NCBI GenBank assembly: GCA_965116195.1
Contig: OZ220491.1
Coordinates: 2,542,001-2,606,000 of the forward strand
Length of the DNA stretch: 64,000 nt
DNA from: Aldehydirespirator sp965116195
GTDB lineage: Bacteria > Actinomycetota > Acidimicrobiia > Acidimicrobiales > Aldehydirespiratoraceae
Reading direction: 5' to 3'
Below are positions 48,660-57,097 of this stretch, piece after piece. Made by a program: the position numbers and the translations under genes. The notes below the pieces were generated by a model. It was not told the DNA's origin. It saw only the letters and a list, made by a program, of their open reading frames with translations, and made no database searches. How positions within the stretch are numbered: the stretch's first letter is position 1; every line of letters starts with the position of its first letter.

Positions 48660-50309
48660 GTGACCAACACCGTTGCCCGCCTTGCTGTGGAGGCCCTGCG
48701 CGCAGTCGGCATTGACACGCTGTTCTGCCTACCGGGCGTACAGAACGACGATTTCTTTGATGCTCTCGTTGACGCTCCCGACATCGCCCCTGTCGTCACC
48801 CGTCACGAGCAGGGTGCGGCCTACATGGCCCTGGGTGCGGCACAGGTCACGGGTCGCCCGGCAGCCTTTTGTGTGGTACCGGGCCCGGGCATGCTCAACG
48901 CCGCGGCAGGGCTCACCAGCGCTTTCTGGGGCAACGCCCGAGTGCTGGCTCTGGTGGGGGCTGTGCCCAACCATTTCAGAGGCCGACGCACGGGCATCCT
49001 GCACGACTTGGAGGATCCCACAGCGGTACTGCGCCAAGTCACCAAGCACGCTGCCTACCTGAGCAGCGCAGAGCAGACCCGGGCAGTGCTGCGCCAAGCG
49101 CTGGCCGAGTTGACCTCGGGCACACCCCGTCCGGTGAGTGTGGAGGTGCCGGTGGACGTGTGGCCCGAACCGACCGAGGCCACCCTTGAAGTGCCCCAGG
49201 CCGGCAGTCCCTCACCTGACACCGACCAGATCAACAAGATCGCTCGGCTTCTGGGCCAAGCGCAGAGGCCCCTGATCATGGTGGGCGGAGGTGCCCAGGA
49301 CGCGTCTGAACAGGTGCGTCACCTGGCCGAGATGCTTGAGGCACCGGTGTTCACGCGCCGGATGGGTCTCGGCGTGCTGGACTGTCGCCACCGCCTGCAC
49401 GCCTACATCACGATGGGACGCGAGCTGTGGCCATCCTCTGATGTGATCGTCGGCATCGGTACCCGCATGGAGTTCCCCAACATTGAGTGGGGTGTCCGCC
49501 AGGGCCAGACCGTGATCCAGGTCAACATTGACGCGGACGAACTCGACCGCCACGAAACCGGCACCCTGGGGGTACACGGCGACGCCGCCGAGGCGTGCGA
49601 ACTGTTGCTGGAGGCCTTGCCGCGCCACAACCGTCGCCGTGATGATCGCAGCGATGAGGTCGCCGAATTGCGGGCCCGCCATTTTGACCGCATTGCCTTT
49701 CTGGAACCTCAGATCAGCTACCTGCAGGCAATCCGATCTGTGATGCCCGACGACGGGGTCATTGTTGAGGATGTGACCCAGGTGGCCTTCGCGGCGCATC
49801 TTGCCTACGAACACCGCAGACCTCGCACGTACCTGTCAACCGGTGGTGCCGGGACGCTGGGTGCCGGCGTGGCTCACGGCATCGGCGCTGCATCAGCTGC
49901 GCCCGGCCGCGCCCAGTTGACCATTGTTGGTGACGGCGGGATGCTGTTCACCGCGACGGAACTGATGACCGCCGTTCAGCACGGGATCAACACGACAGTC
50001 CTGTTGTTTGACAATGGTGCCTATGTCAATGTCCAACGCATGCAGCGCCAGAAGTTCGGCCCTGAACGCACCATCGCCACGACTCTCGACAACCCTGACT
50101 GGATTGCCTTCGGGGAGAGCATGGGAGTGCGCAGCGAACGCGTAACCGGCCCTGCGCAGTTGCCCGGCGTCCTTGAGCGTTCCCTGTCGTATCCCGGACC
50201 CTCACTGGTGGTGGCCCAGACCTCCGATGAGGCTGACCCCTGGCCACTGCTGCGAGTTCGTGACCTCCGTGACCAGACGATGATGAAAATGACGAAAGAA
50301 GACAAATGA
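48660..50309 (+). CDS. Thiamine-diphosphate-dependent enzyme (acetolactate synthase/benzoylformate decarboxylase family)
   Basis: 549 residues from GTG 48660 (VTNTVARLAVEALRAVG); upstream ATG 48558 would add repeat-derived residues. Three-domain TPP fold: the catalytic Glu region VVTRHEQGAAYMALGAAQVT, the middle domain with QRPLIMVGGGAQD, and the PP domain with LSTGGAGTLGAGVAHGIGAA, TIVGDGGMLFTATELMTAV and the metal-site LLFDNGAYVNVQ. The family includes 2-keto-acid decarboxylases and synthases; the substrate is not evident. Co-directional with the FAH gene (gap includes a 24-bp duplication). Confidence 0.87.
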   Translation: MTNTVARLAVEALRAVGIDTLFCLPGVQNDDFFDALVDAPDIAPVVTRHEQGAAYMALGAAQVTGRPAAFCVVPGPGMLNAAAGLTSAFWGNARVLALVGAVPNHFRGRRTGILHDLEDPTAVLRQVTKHAAYLSSAEQTRAVLRQALAELTSGTPRPVSVEVPVDVWPEPTEATLEVPQAGSPSPDTDQINKIARLLGQAQRPLIMVGGGAQDASEQVRHLAEMLEAPVFTRRMGLGVLDCRHRLHAYITMGRELWPSSDVIVGIGTRMEFPNIEWGVRQGQTVIQVNIDADELDRHETGTLGVHGDAAEACELLLEALPRHNRRRDDRSDEVAELRARHFDRIAFLEPQISYLQAIRSVMPDDGVIVEDVTQVAFAAHLAYEHRRPRTYLSTGGAGTLGAGVAHGIGAASAAPGRAQLTIVGDGGMLFTATELMTAVQHGINTTVLLFDNGAYVNVQRMQRQKFGPERTIATTLDNPDWIAFGESMGVRSERVTGPAQLPGVLERSLSYPGPSLVVAQTSDEADPWPLLRVRDLRDQTMMKMTKEDK

Positions 50310-50623
50310 GAGTGATGGTCAGCCGACGGGTCTGATGACGGGACGGCGGATCGTCATGACAGGCCAGACGGTCTTGATTGCTGGACGAAGTGTGACCAAA
50401 AGCACACTTTGAGTGGCCCGGTCGTTCGGGCTTCGCGTAAGCTGATCTCATCCACAACCTCATGTACCATAACCGAAATCACTATTTCACGGGCTGGTTC
50501 CGATACTCAGCCTGCTGGAGTCGCTGGCCTCGCTGACGGCAGCACACAAGAGCCTGAAGTGGAGCCATCGGCACAAACCGCCACACAGAAGCCGTTCACA
50601 AACCAATCCCAGGAGGGAAACCC
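50310..50623. other. Leader/promoter region of the main liv operon
   Basis: No gene is visible in these 314 bp. There is a GTGTG..CACAC inverted repeat near 50389-50406 and an AT-richer patch (ATGTACCATAACCG) around 50462 that could hold a promoter. It ends with a strong AGGAGGG ribosome-binding site at 50612. Confidence 0.4.
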
Positions 50624-52057
50624 ATGAAAAACAAGTACACGTACACGAGTTTCTGGCTCGCGCTGGTAGCGGTTCTGGCGCTGCTTGCGACAGCTTGCGG
50701 AGACGACGATTCAGATGATTCCGAGGTTTCCACAGCAGCAGATACAACGACCACTGAAGCTGTCAGTGAGCCGACAGACGATCCGGAACCTGCTGACCCG
50801 GAGCCGACAGATGACCCGGAGCCGGCAGCCGATCCAGAATCCACAGATGACCCGGAACCGCCGATGCAACGCGGCATGGGTGACGGGTCGCTCGGCGTTG
50901 TGCAGGTTGACGAGGGTGACGCGATCCAGATCCGGTCGCTGCAGGCGATCACCGGCGATGTCGCGTTTCTCGGTTTGCCGATGCAGCGCGCCACCGAACA
51001 GGCCATTGAGGACTACGGGCCGATCCACGGATTTGACGTGGACATGGGCACCGGCATGGACGACCTCTGTTCCAACGAAGGCGGGCAGGCCGCAGCCCAG
51101 ATCATCGTGGCCGATGAGGATGTGATCGGTGTGATCGGCACGTCATGTTCAGGCGCAGCGGTGGCTGCTGCTCCGCTGATCACCGACGCCGACATGACCA
51201 TGATCTCGGCGAGCAACACCTCACCTGCGCTCACTTCGGATCTGGCGGGTAACGCCGGCGAAAACTACAGCGTCGGCTATTACCGCACTGCCCACAACGA
51301 CCTTTACCAAGGCGCAGCGATGGCGGAGTTCGTCTACAGCGAGCTGGGCCTGGCCAACGCCGCTGCCATCCACGACGGTGATCCCTACACCGAGGGGTTG
51401 GCGCGGGCCTTTGCGGATGCCTTTGAGGAACTCGGCGGCACGATGACGGGCATCTCCGCAGTCAACAAAGAGGACACCGACATGGTGCCGGTTCTGACCG
51501 AGATAGCTGCGGGCAGTCCCGAAGCTCTGTTCTTCCCGATCTTCCAGCCGGCAGGTAACTTCGTTGCCGATCAGGCACCCACCGTTCCCGGCTTGGAGAA
51601 CACGGTGCTGCTGGCCGCTGACGGACTGTTGAACACGGACTTCCTGGCGCTGCCACAGGCTGAGGGCATGTACCTGTCCGGGCCCGACACGCGCTATGGC
51701 GAGAATGTCAACCAGAGCACCGGCATGAATGCCAATGACTTTCTGGCTGTCTACGAAGAGCGCCACGGCGAAGCCCCGGCTTCGCCTTTCTGGGCACATG
51801 GATACGATGCCACAAGTCTGCTACTTGATGCCATCAAGGCCGCCTCATGGGTTGAGAACGGCACGCTCAACATTGATCGCCAAGGTGTTCGTGATTATCT
51901 CAACGGCCTGCGCGACTACCAAGGAATGATCGGAACACTGAACTGTGACGACTTCGGTGACTGCGGCGCATCAAGGATCACTGTTATTCAGAACCTTGGA
52001 GGTGAGGATCAGGTCGAAGCCAGCCAGGAGAACATCCAGTTCTCGTTTTCTCCCTGA
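50624..52057 (+). CDS. ABC transporter substrate-binding lipoprotein (branched-chain amino-acid type), copy 2
   Basis: 477 residues from ATG 50624 after AGGAGGG, the strongest ribosome-binding site here. Signal peptide MKNKYTYTSFWLALVAVLAL and lipobox LLATACGD. A long acidic-proline linker (DDPEPADPEPTDDPEPAAD) tethers the type I binding domain: IQIRSLQAITGDVAFLGLPM, GVIGTSCSGAAVAAAPLI, NAAAIHDGDPYTEGLARAFA, VPVLTEIAAGSPEALFFPIF, LNCDDFGDCGASRI. Same fold and Cys pair as copy 1. It opens the livH-livM-livG-livF operon. Confidence 0.93.
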   Translation: MKNKYTYTSFWLALVAVLALLATACGDDDSDDSEVSTAADTTTTEAVSEPTDDPEPADPEPTDDPEPAADPESTDDPEPPMQRGMGDGSLGVVQVDEGDAIQIRSLQAITGDVAFLGLPMQRATEQAIEDYGPIHGFDVDMGTGMDDLCSNEGGQAAAQIIVADEDVIGVIGTSCSGAAVAAAPLITDADMTMISASNTSPALTSDLAGNAGENYSVGYYRTAHNDLYQGAAMAEFVYSELGLANAAAIHDGDPYTEGLARAFADAFEELGGTMTGISAVNKEDTDMVPVLTEIAAGSPEALFFPIFQPAGNFVADQAPTVPGLENTVLLAADGLLNTDFLALPQAEGMYLSGPDTRYGENVNQSTGMNANDFLAVYEERHGEAPASPFWAHGYDATSLLLDAIKAASWVENGTLNIDRQGVRDYLNGLRDYQGMIGTLNCDDFGDCGASRITVIQNLGGEDQVEASQENIQFSFSP

Positions 52058-52120
52058 ACCTGGTGACGATCCTGTATTGCTGACCCACGGCCAGCCCTCA
52101 CGGTCACGGCAAACCGCGAG

Positions 52121-53227
52121 ATGAACCGGCCAGCGAGGCCCCATACCGGCGTTGACCGGTTCCTGACCATCATGCGAGTGTTGGTCCTGACAATGGTAAC
52201 CGTGGGACTGTTGGCTTTCGTCGCCCAGCAGATCAACGCCGACAATCCTTTTGCTCGTTGGGCCAACCCCGATGCCACGGGCCTCACCGGCGCACAGTTC
52301 CGGGTGCTGGTGGTTTCGGGGGTGGCCCAGGGTGCCATGTATGGTCTGATTGCGCTCGGCTACTCAATGGTCTACGGCGTGCTCGGCTTCATCAACTTCG
52401 CCCACGGCGAGGTGTTCATGGTGGGTGCCATGACCGGCATGATCACCTCCAACAAACTCGCCGATGCCGGGCTGTGGGAAAGCAATTTCATCGGCTCGCT
52501 CGTTTTCATCGTGATTGTGTCGGTCTTGGTGTGTACCTTGACGGCGATTGTCATGGAACGGGTTGCTTACCGTCCGTTGAGGGGGGCACCGCGTCTGGTG
52601 CCGTTGATCACGTCAATCGGTGTGTCATTTTTCATCCAGAACGCCTCTGTGGTGCTGCTCGGCCCGGCTGCAAAGTCCTATCCTGACGTTCCGGACTGGA
52701 TCAGAAACCGCCACACTTTCCTGCAAATTGAGGGGGCCAGGATTTTGGTGCTGGTCGTGGCTGCGGTGTCAATGGCGGTGCTCTGGTATCTGGTTGATCG
52801 CACCAAGTCCGGCAAAGCCATGCGTGCAGTGGCCGAGGATGCCGAGATCGCAGCACTGATGGGTATCAATGTGAATCGCACCATCGTGAAGGTGTTCGCC
52901 CTGGGTGGAGCGATGGCGGGAATGGCCGGGATCCTGTGGGGTATTCTCTTCCGCAGTGTGATTCACACCACTGGGTTTTTGCCGGGGATCAAGGCATTCA
53001 GCGCGGCCGTGGTCGGAGGCATCGGTCATCTCGGCGGTGCCATGGCAGGTGGAATGTCCATCGGTGTGGCCGAGTCGGTCGGCCCCTTGATGGTTCTGGA
53101 ACCGCTTGGTGTCAGCGGCCCGTCGCAGTTGCGTGACGCGGTCGCTTTCGCGGTGCTCATCGGCGTGCTGCTGCTGCGCCCGTCGGGACTGTTCGGCGAA
53201 CGCCTCCCCGCCGGGGATCGCACATGA
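52121..53227 (+). CDS. livH: Branched-chain amino-acid ABC transporter permease LivH
   Basis: 368 residues with about nine membrane segments. Family strings: GAMYGLIALGYSMVYGVLGF, NFAHGEVFMVGAMTGM, VAYRPLRGAPRLVPLITSIG, GKAMRAVAEDAEIAALMGIN and AGMAGILWGILFRSV, FSAAVVGGIGHLGGAMAGG. It forms half of the membrane channel. The stop overlaps an ATG (ATGA at 53224) that begins a 31-codon ORF leading to livM. Confidence 0.95.
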   Translation: MNRPARPHTGVDRFLTIMRVLVLTMVTVGLLAFVAQQINADNPFARWANPDATGLTGAQFRVLVVSGVAQGAMYGLIALGYSMVYGVLGFINFAHGEVFMVGAMTGMITSNKLADAGLWESNFIGSLVFIVIVSVLVCTLTAIVMERVAYRPLRGAPRLVPLITSIGVSFFIQNASVVLLGPAAKSYPDVPDWIRNRHTFLQIEGARILVLVVAAVSMAVLWYLVDRTKSGKAMRAVAEDAEIAALMGINVNRTIVKVFALGGAMAGMAGILWGILFRSVIHTTGFLPGIKAFSAAVVGGIGHLGGAMAGGMSIGVAESVGPLMVLEPLGVSGPSQLRDAVAFAVLIGVLLLRPSGLFGERLPAGDRT

Positions 53228-53319
53228 CAATGTATTCCGCAGTTCGTCCGCGGCCCGGCTGGACCGCCAACGACCTGGCTTCACCTTCGCGCATGACGCA
53301 AGTGGACGGCTGCACATGA
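53224..53319 (+). CDS. 31-residue ORF coupled between livH and livM
   Basis: ATG 53224 overlaps the livH stop and TGA 53317-53319 overlaps the livM ATG, giving ATGA on both sides. The peptide (MTMYSAVRPRPGWTANDLAS...) has no motif. A second ATGAC inside it at 53293 resembles the livM start (ATGACC), suggesting decayed start duplications. It likely serves, if anything, to carry ribosomes to livM. Confidence 0.45.
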   Translation: MTMYSAVRPRPGWTANDLASPSRMTQVDGCT

Positions 53320-55166
53320 CCGACTTGCAGCACCAGGCGCAAGGCGCGGATTCGTCCATACCGGCATCACCAAAGCCGGCATCACCAAGGCCGGTGCTGT
53401 CCCAGGACTGGCAGCGGATTGCTCGCCTGGGTGCGGTAGCCGCGGTGGGTCAGGTCTTTATTGCCTTGTCCAATATGCCGGTTCGCCTTGATGAACGTGT
53501 CGTTGTGAAACCAGTGCTGAGTCTGGGGTATCTGGCACTTCTGGTGGTTCCCTTTGCGGTCGGTTATCGCGTCGGGCACCAGTTCAGACGCAGTGGAGTA
53601 CCGATGTGCGCCGCCGGTGTCCACGAGGTTGTCGGCGGTGCTGTCACCGCGGCTGTCACATGTGGCGGACTCTCGCTTCTGGCTGTGCTGATTGCCAACT
53701 TCGACATCCGTGATCCTCTGGTGAACTGGAGCCCGATCCTGTTGGAGTTGCTCAGTTTCAACGAGGCGACCTGGGTTGCGGTGGTGATATGGCCACTGAT
53801 CGGATCAGGCATCGGTGCTGCGGGAGGACTGCTGCGGGTGGTCGGCCCTCGCACACGCCACGCCCTTGTCACCACGGCCTTCGTGATGGGGGCCGCGGCT
53901 GTGTTGGAGACCCTGGTGGTTGACCTGGGCGAGGGACTGGGGCTTGGTGCTCTGACTGATCGTCTCTATGAAAGTCGGGGAGGCCTGGCCTGGCCGAGCG
54001 CTCTTGTCCTGGCCGCCGTGTCCGCTGTGCTGGCTGTTGTGGGCCGGGGCAGGTTGCGCCAGGCTCGAACCCGGATCGCCGAGTTGGACGACACCAGACG
54101 TACGCGCACCAACGCTTCGCTGATCGCTGCGGTGGGCGCGACCTTGATCATTCTGCCGCTGTTCGTCGGCAAGATAACCAACGAGTTGCTCGCCAATGTC
54201 GGGCTGTTTGTGTTGCTCGCGCTGGGCCTCAACATTGTGGTGGGCTTGGCCGGCATTCTTGATCTGGGGTATGTGGCCTTCTTCGCGGTGGGCAGCTACT
54301 CCACTGCCGTGCTGACGGCAGCAACCTCACCGAGGATCTCTCCTGAGCTGCCCTGGTTTGTGGCGCTCATTGCGGTTGTTGGCATCACCGGCTTGGTGGG
54401 TCTGTTCATCGGCGCGCCGGTGATCCGGATGCGCGGCGACTATCTGGCCATTGTCACGCTTGGCTTCGGCGAGATCATCAGGCTGCTTTTTTTGTCGGAT
54501 TGGCTGTCAGGCTGGTTCGGGGGTTCCCAGGGCATCACCAAAATCCCTGGTGCTGAGATCTTTGGCTTGGCTACCGTTGCCGGCAAGGACCCACACAGTG
54601 TCTTTTATCTGGTGCTGGCTTTTTGTGCGCTGGCGATCTATGTGTCATGGAGGCTGGAGAACTCCCGCATCGGGCGGGCCTGGATTGCGGTACGTGAGGA
54701 CGAAACCGTCGCCGAGGCTATGGGCATCAACACTGTGAATGTGAAGTTGCTGGCTTTCGTGGTGGGAGCAGTGCTCGGGTCATTCAGCGGTGCGATATTT
54801 GCTGCCAAGGTCGGATCGGTCTTCCCGTCAAGTTTCTTGATCTTGGTGTCGATAGTGATCCTCGTGGTGGTGATTTTCGGTGGCATGGGCAACATCTTTG
54901 GTGTGATTGCCGGGTCGGTGGTGCTGATCGGTGTGCTGGGCGGACCCAAACAACCCGGCTTGCTGGTGGAGTTCTCGGAGTACAAGTTGCTCATCTATGG
55001 AGCTTTGCTGGTGTGGATGATGCTGGCCCGTCCCGAGGGGCTTATTCCGGACGTACGCCGTTCACGTGAGTTGCACGAACAGGAAATAGCCCAGGATGCC
55101 TGGTTCACAGAGTCCGTGTATGACGACGATCCCAGCGGTGAACAAACTGCGACCGCGACGACATGA
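53316..55166 (+). CDS. livM: Branched-chain amino-acid ABC transporter permease LivM with N-terminal membrane extension
   Basis: 616 residues from ATG 53316. The C-terminal ~330 residues are LivM: LALGLNIVVGLAGILDLGYV, FFAVGSYSTAVL, GDYLAIVTLGFGEIIRLLFL, ENSRIGRAWIAVREDETVAE, AMGINTVNVKLLAFVVGAVL and ILVVVIFGGMGNIFGV. The first ~270 residues form an additional set of about six hydrophobic segments (LGYLALLVVPFAVGY, VVIWPLIGSGIGAAGGLLR, ALVLAAVSAVLAVVG), nearly twice the normal size of LivM. No break is seen between the parts. The stop overlaps the first of two mini-ORFs before livG. Confidence 0.93.
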   Translation: MTDLQHQAQGADSSIPASPKPASPRPVLSQDWQRIARLGAVAAVGQVFIALSNMPVRLDERVVVKPVLSLGYLALLVVPFAVGYRVGHQFRRSGVPMCAAGVHEVVGGAVTAAVTCGGLSLLAVLIANFDIRDPLVNWSPILLELLSFNEATWVAVVIWPLIGSGIGAAGGLLRVVGPRTRHALVTTAFVMGAAAVLETLVVDLGEGLGLGALTDRLYESRGGLAWPSALVLAAVSAVLAVVGRGRLRQARTRIAELDDTRRTRTNASLIAAVGATLIILPLFVGKITNELLANVGLFVLLALGLNIVVGLAGILDLGYVAFFAVGSYSTAVLTAATSPRISPELPWFVALIAVVGITGLVGLFIGAPVIRMRGDYLAIVTLGFGEIIRLLFLSDWLSGWFGGSQGITKIPGAEIFGLATVAGKDPHSVFYLVLAFCALAIYVSWRLENSRIGRAWIAVREDETVAEAMGINTVNVKLLAFVVGAVLGSFSGAIFAAKVGSVFPSSFLILVSIVILVVVIFGGMGNIFGVIAGSVVLIGVLGGPKQPGLLVEFSEYKLLIYGALLVWMMLARPEGLIPDVRRSRELHEQEIAQDAWFTESVYDDDPSGEQTATATT

Positions 55167-55272
55167 ACAACACGTCCCGGAACGACCCTGAGTCACTGCT
55201 CGGAGTGGGTCACCAATGACATCATCATCCCAGAACTACCCTGATCCGTTGCTCGGCGTTGGTAACCGATGA
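55163..55272 (+). repeat. Two 53-bp duplicates of the livG start, forming coupled 18-residue ORFs
   Basis: ATGs at 55163, 55216 and 55269 are exactly 53 bp apart. ORF1 (55163-55219) encodes MNNTSRNDPESLLGVGHQ; ORF2 (55216-55272) encodes MTSSSQNYPDPLLGVGNR; livG begins MTSSHSKPQPLLETRLLSV. Each stop overlaps the next ATG as ATGA, and ORF1 itself overlaps the livM stop. The 53-bp period (2 mod 3) is what keeps each overlap. Confidence 0.92.
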
Positions 55273-56075
55273 CTTCATCTCACAGCAAGCCTCAGCCACT
55301 GCTCGAAACGCGCCTCCTGAGCGTTGACTTCGGAGGCTTGCACGCTCTTGAGAATCTTGATCTGAACGTCAACGAGGGGGAGATCGTGGGGGTTATCGGG
55401 CCCAATGGTGCGGGCAAGACCACGCTGTTCAACGCCATAACCTCCACTGTGGACACCTCTTCAGGGGAGATCTACTTTGAGGGACGGTCATTGGTGGGCC
55501 TGGACCCGAACCAGGTCACAACCCGAGGTATCGCCCGGACCTTCCAGAATGTGCGACTCTTTGCCAACATGACGGTTGTCGAGAACGTGATGGTCTCGCA
55601 GCACTGCCGCACACACCAGAACGCTGTTGGTGCTCTGTTCTGCACGCGAGCTTTTCGGCGCGAGGAGGCTGAGATCCGGCAGCGAGCCGAGCAGATACTG
55701 AGCTTTTTTGGCACCAGGCTGGTCGGCTATCGTTTTGACCAGCCGGCCTTCACCCTTTCTTATGCCAACCGGCGTCGACTGGAGATCGCCCGGGCTATGG
55801 CAACCCAACCCAAGTTGATCCTGCTTGATGAGCCAGTTGCTGGCATGAACCCGGTGGAGACTGCCGAGTTGACTCGTTTGATAGGCCGACTCCGCGATGA
55901 CTGGGGCTTTGCCATTGTGATGATCGAACATGACATGAATGTCGTGAGCGAGGTGTCTGACCGGGTGGTGGTGCTTGACCACGGGGTCAAAATCGCTGAG
56001 GGTGGCTATCGGGATGTGGCAAACAACCCCGAGGTGATTGAGGCATACCTGGGCAAGGCAACCGCAACCTCATGA
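55269..56075 (+). CDS. livG: Branched-chain amino-acid ABC transporter ATP-binding protein LivG
   Basis: 268 residues. Walker A GVIGPNGAGKTTLFNAI, the LivG-type signature FTLSYANRRRLEIARAMA, Walker B LILLDEPVAGMNPVE and switch His IEHDMNVV. It hydrolyses ATP with LivF to drive uptake. Start ATG 55269, coupled to a relay of mini-ORFs; the stop overlaps livF (ATGA). Confidence 0.96.
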   Translation: MTSSHSKPQPLLETRLLSVDFGGLHALENLDLNVNEGEIVGVIGPNGAGKTTLFNAITSTVDTSSGEIYFEGRSLVGLDPNQVTTRGIARTFQNVRLFANMTVVENVMVSQHCRTHQNAVGALFCTRAFRREEAEIRQRAEQILSFFGTRLVGYRFDQPAFTLSYANRRRLEIARAMATQPKLILLDEPVAGMNPVETAELTRLIGRLRDDWGFAIVMIEHDMNVVSEVSDRVVVLDHGVKIAEGGYRDVANNPEVIEAYLGKATATS

Positions 56076-56962
56076 GCGTTGTCGGTCGGCGTTGGGGGCG
56101 AGGCAAAAACAGCGGATCCGCTTTGCCCCAACCTGAACCGGCCGTTGATGAAATGCAACCGGTGACATCGCTCGGACGTGACAACGGGTCGACACCGTTG
56201 CTTGAGATGCGCTCGGTCAATGTTCACTATGGCGCGGTTCACGCCTTGCGCAACGTCAATCTGTCCATCTGTGAGGGCGAGTTGGTGTGCCTGCTCGGTG
56301 GCAACGCCAGTGGCAAGTCCACCGCTCTCAAAACACTGCTGGGAATGCTCAAACCCACTTCCGGAGAGGTCCTGCTGGACAGCGAGGTGGTGAACGACAA
56401 ACCCATCAGTTACCGGGTGGCCCACGGTGTCACCATGGTGCCGGAGAACCGTCGCCTGTTCAAGCGCCTGTCGGTGCGAGAGAACCTGGAACTGGGTGCC
56501 TACCTGCGCTCTGATGCCAAAGCGATCGCGGCGGACATGGAGCGGGTGTTTGAGTTGTTCCCACGCGTGAAGGAACGGCTCAGCCAGAAGGCTGGCACAT
56601 TGTCCGGCGGGGAGCAGCAGATGGTAGCCATCGGCCGCGCGTTGATGTCTGAACCTCGGATACTGCTGATGGACGAGCCGTCAATGGGGTTGGCACCGGC
56701 GCTGGTGCAACAGAACTTTGAGTTGATCCAACAGATCCACGAGGCCGGGCTGACCGTGTTCATGGTGGAGCAGAACGCCAACATGGCGCTGTCGATTGCC
56801 AACCGGGGCTGGGTGCTTCAGACAGGTCAGGTGGTGCTTGATGACACCGCTGAGAATTTGCTCAGCCATCCCGATCTGCGTACTTCCTACCTGGGCCAGG
56901 CCAATACCGCCAGCCACAACCCAAAGCCTGCTCACAACCACACCGTTACTGTAGAAGAGTGA
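56072..56962 (+). CDS. livF: Branched-chain amino-acid ABC transporter ATP-binding protein LivF
   Basis: 296 residues. Walker A LLGGNASGKSTALKTLLGML (Ala-Ser in place of Gly-Ala), signature TLSGGEQQMVAIGRALM, Walker B ILLMDEPSMGLAP and switch loop FMVEQNANMALSIA. The first ~45 residues before LLEMRSVNVHYGAVHAL are extra and basic/acidic, not in typical LivF (~235 residues), so a later start is possible. Coupled to livG by ATGA. Confidence 0.95.
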   Translation: MSVVGRRWGRGKNSGSALPQPEPAVDEMQPVTSLGRDNGSTPLLEMRSVNVHYGAVHALRNVNLSICEGELVCLLGGNASGKSTALKTLLGMLKPTSGEVLLDSEVVNDKPISYRVAHGVTMVPENRRLFKRLSVRENLELGAYLRSDAKAIAADMERVFELFPRVKERLSQKAGTLSGGEQQMVAIGRALMSEPRILLMDEPSMGLAPALVQQNFELIQQIHEAGLTVFMVEQNANMALSIANRGWVLQTGQVVLDDTAENLLSHPDLRTSYLGQANTASHNPKPAHNHTVTVEE

Positions 56963-57097
56963 CCTTCAATCATGACACAATCCGAAGCTCTCCCCGACTG
57001 GAGAACAGTGGGCTTTGCCGGTAGGTTCGGGTGGTGACACACGCCGAAGTTCTTGCGATTGGAGAACCTCGCCTGATTGGTTGTCTGCTGGACTGAC
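56963..57097. repeat. 67-bp degenerate duplication between livF and glnS
   Basis: ACACAATCCGAAGCTCTCCC then GACTGGAGAAC near 56973 and ACACACGCCGAAGTTCTTGC then GATTGGAGAAC near 57039 are homologous. No gene is present. Confidence 0.6.
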
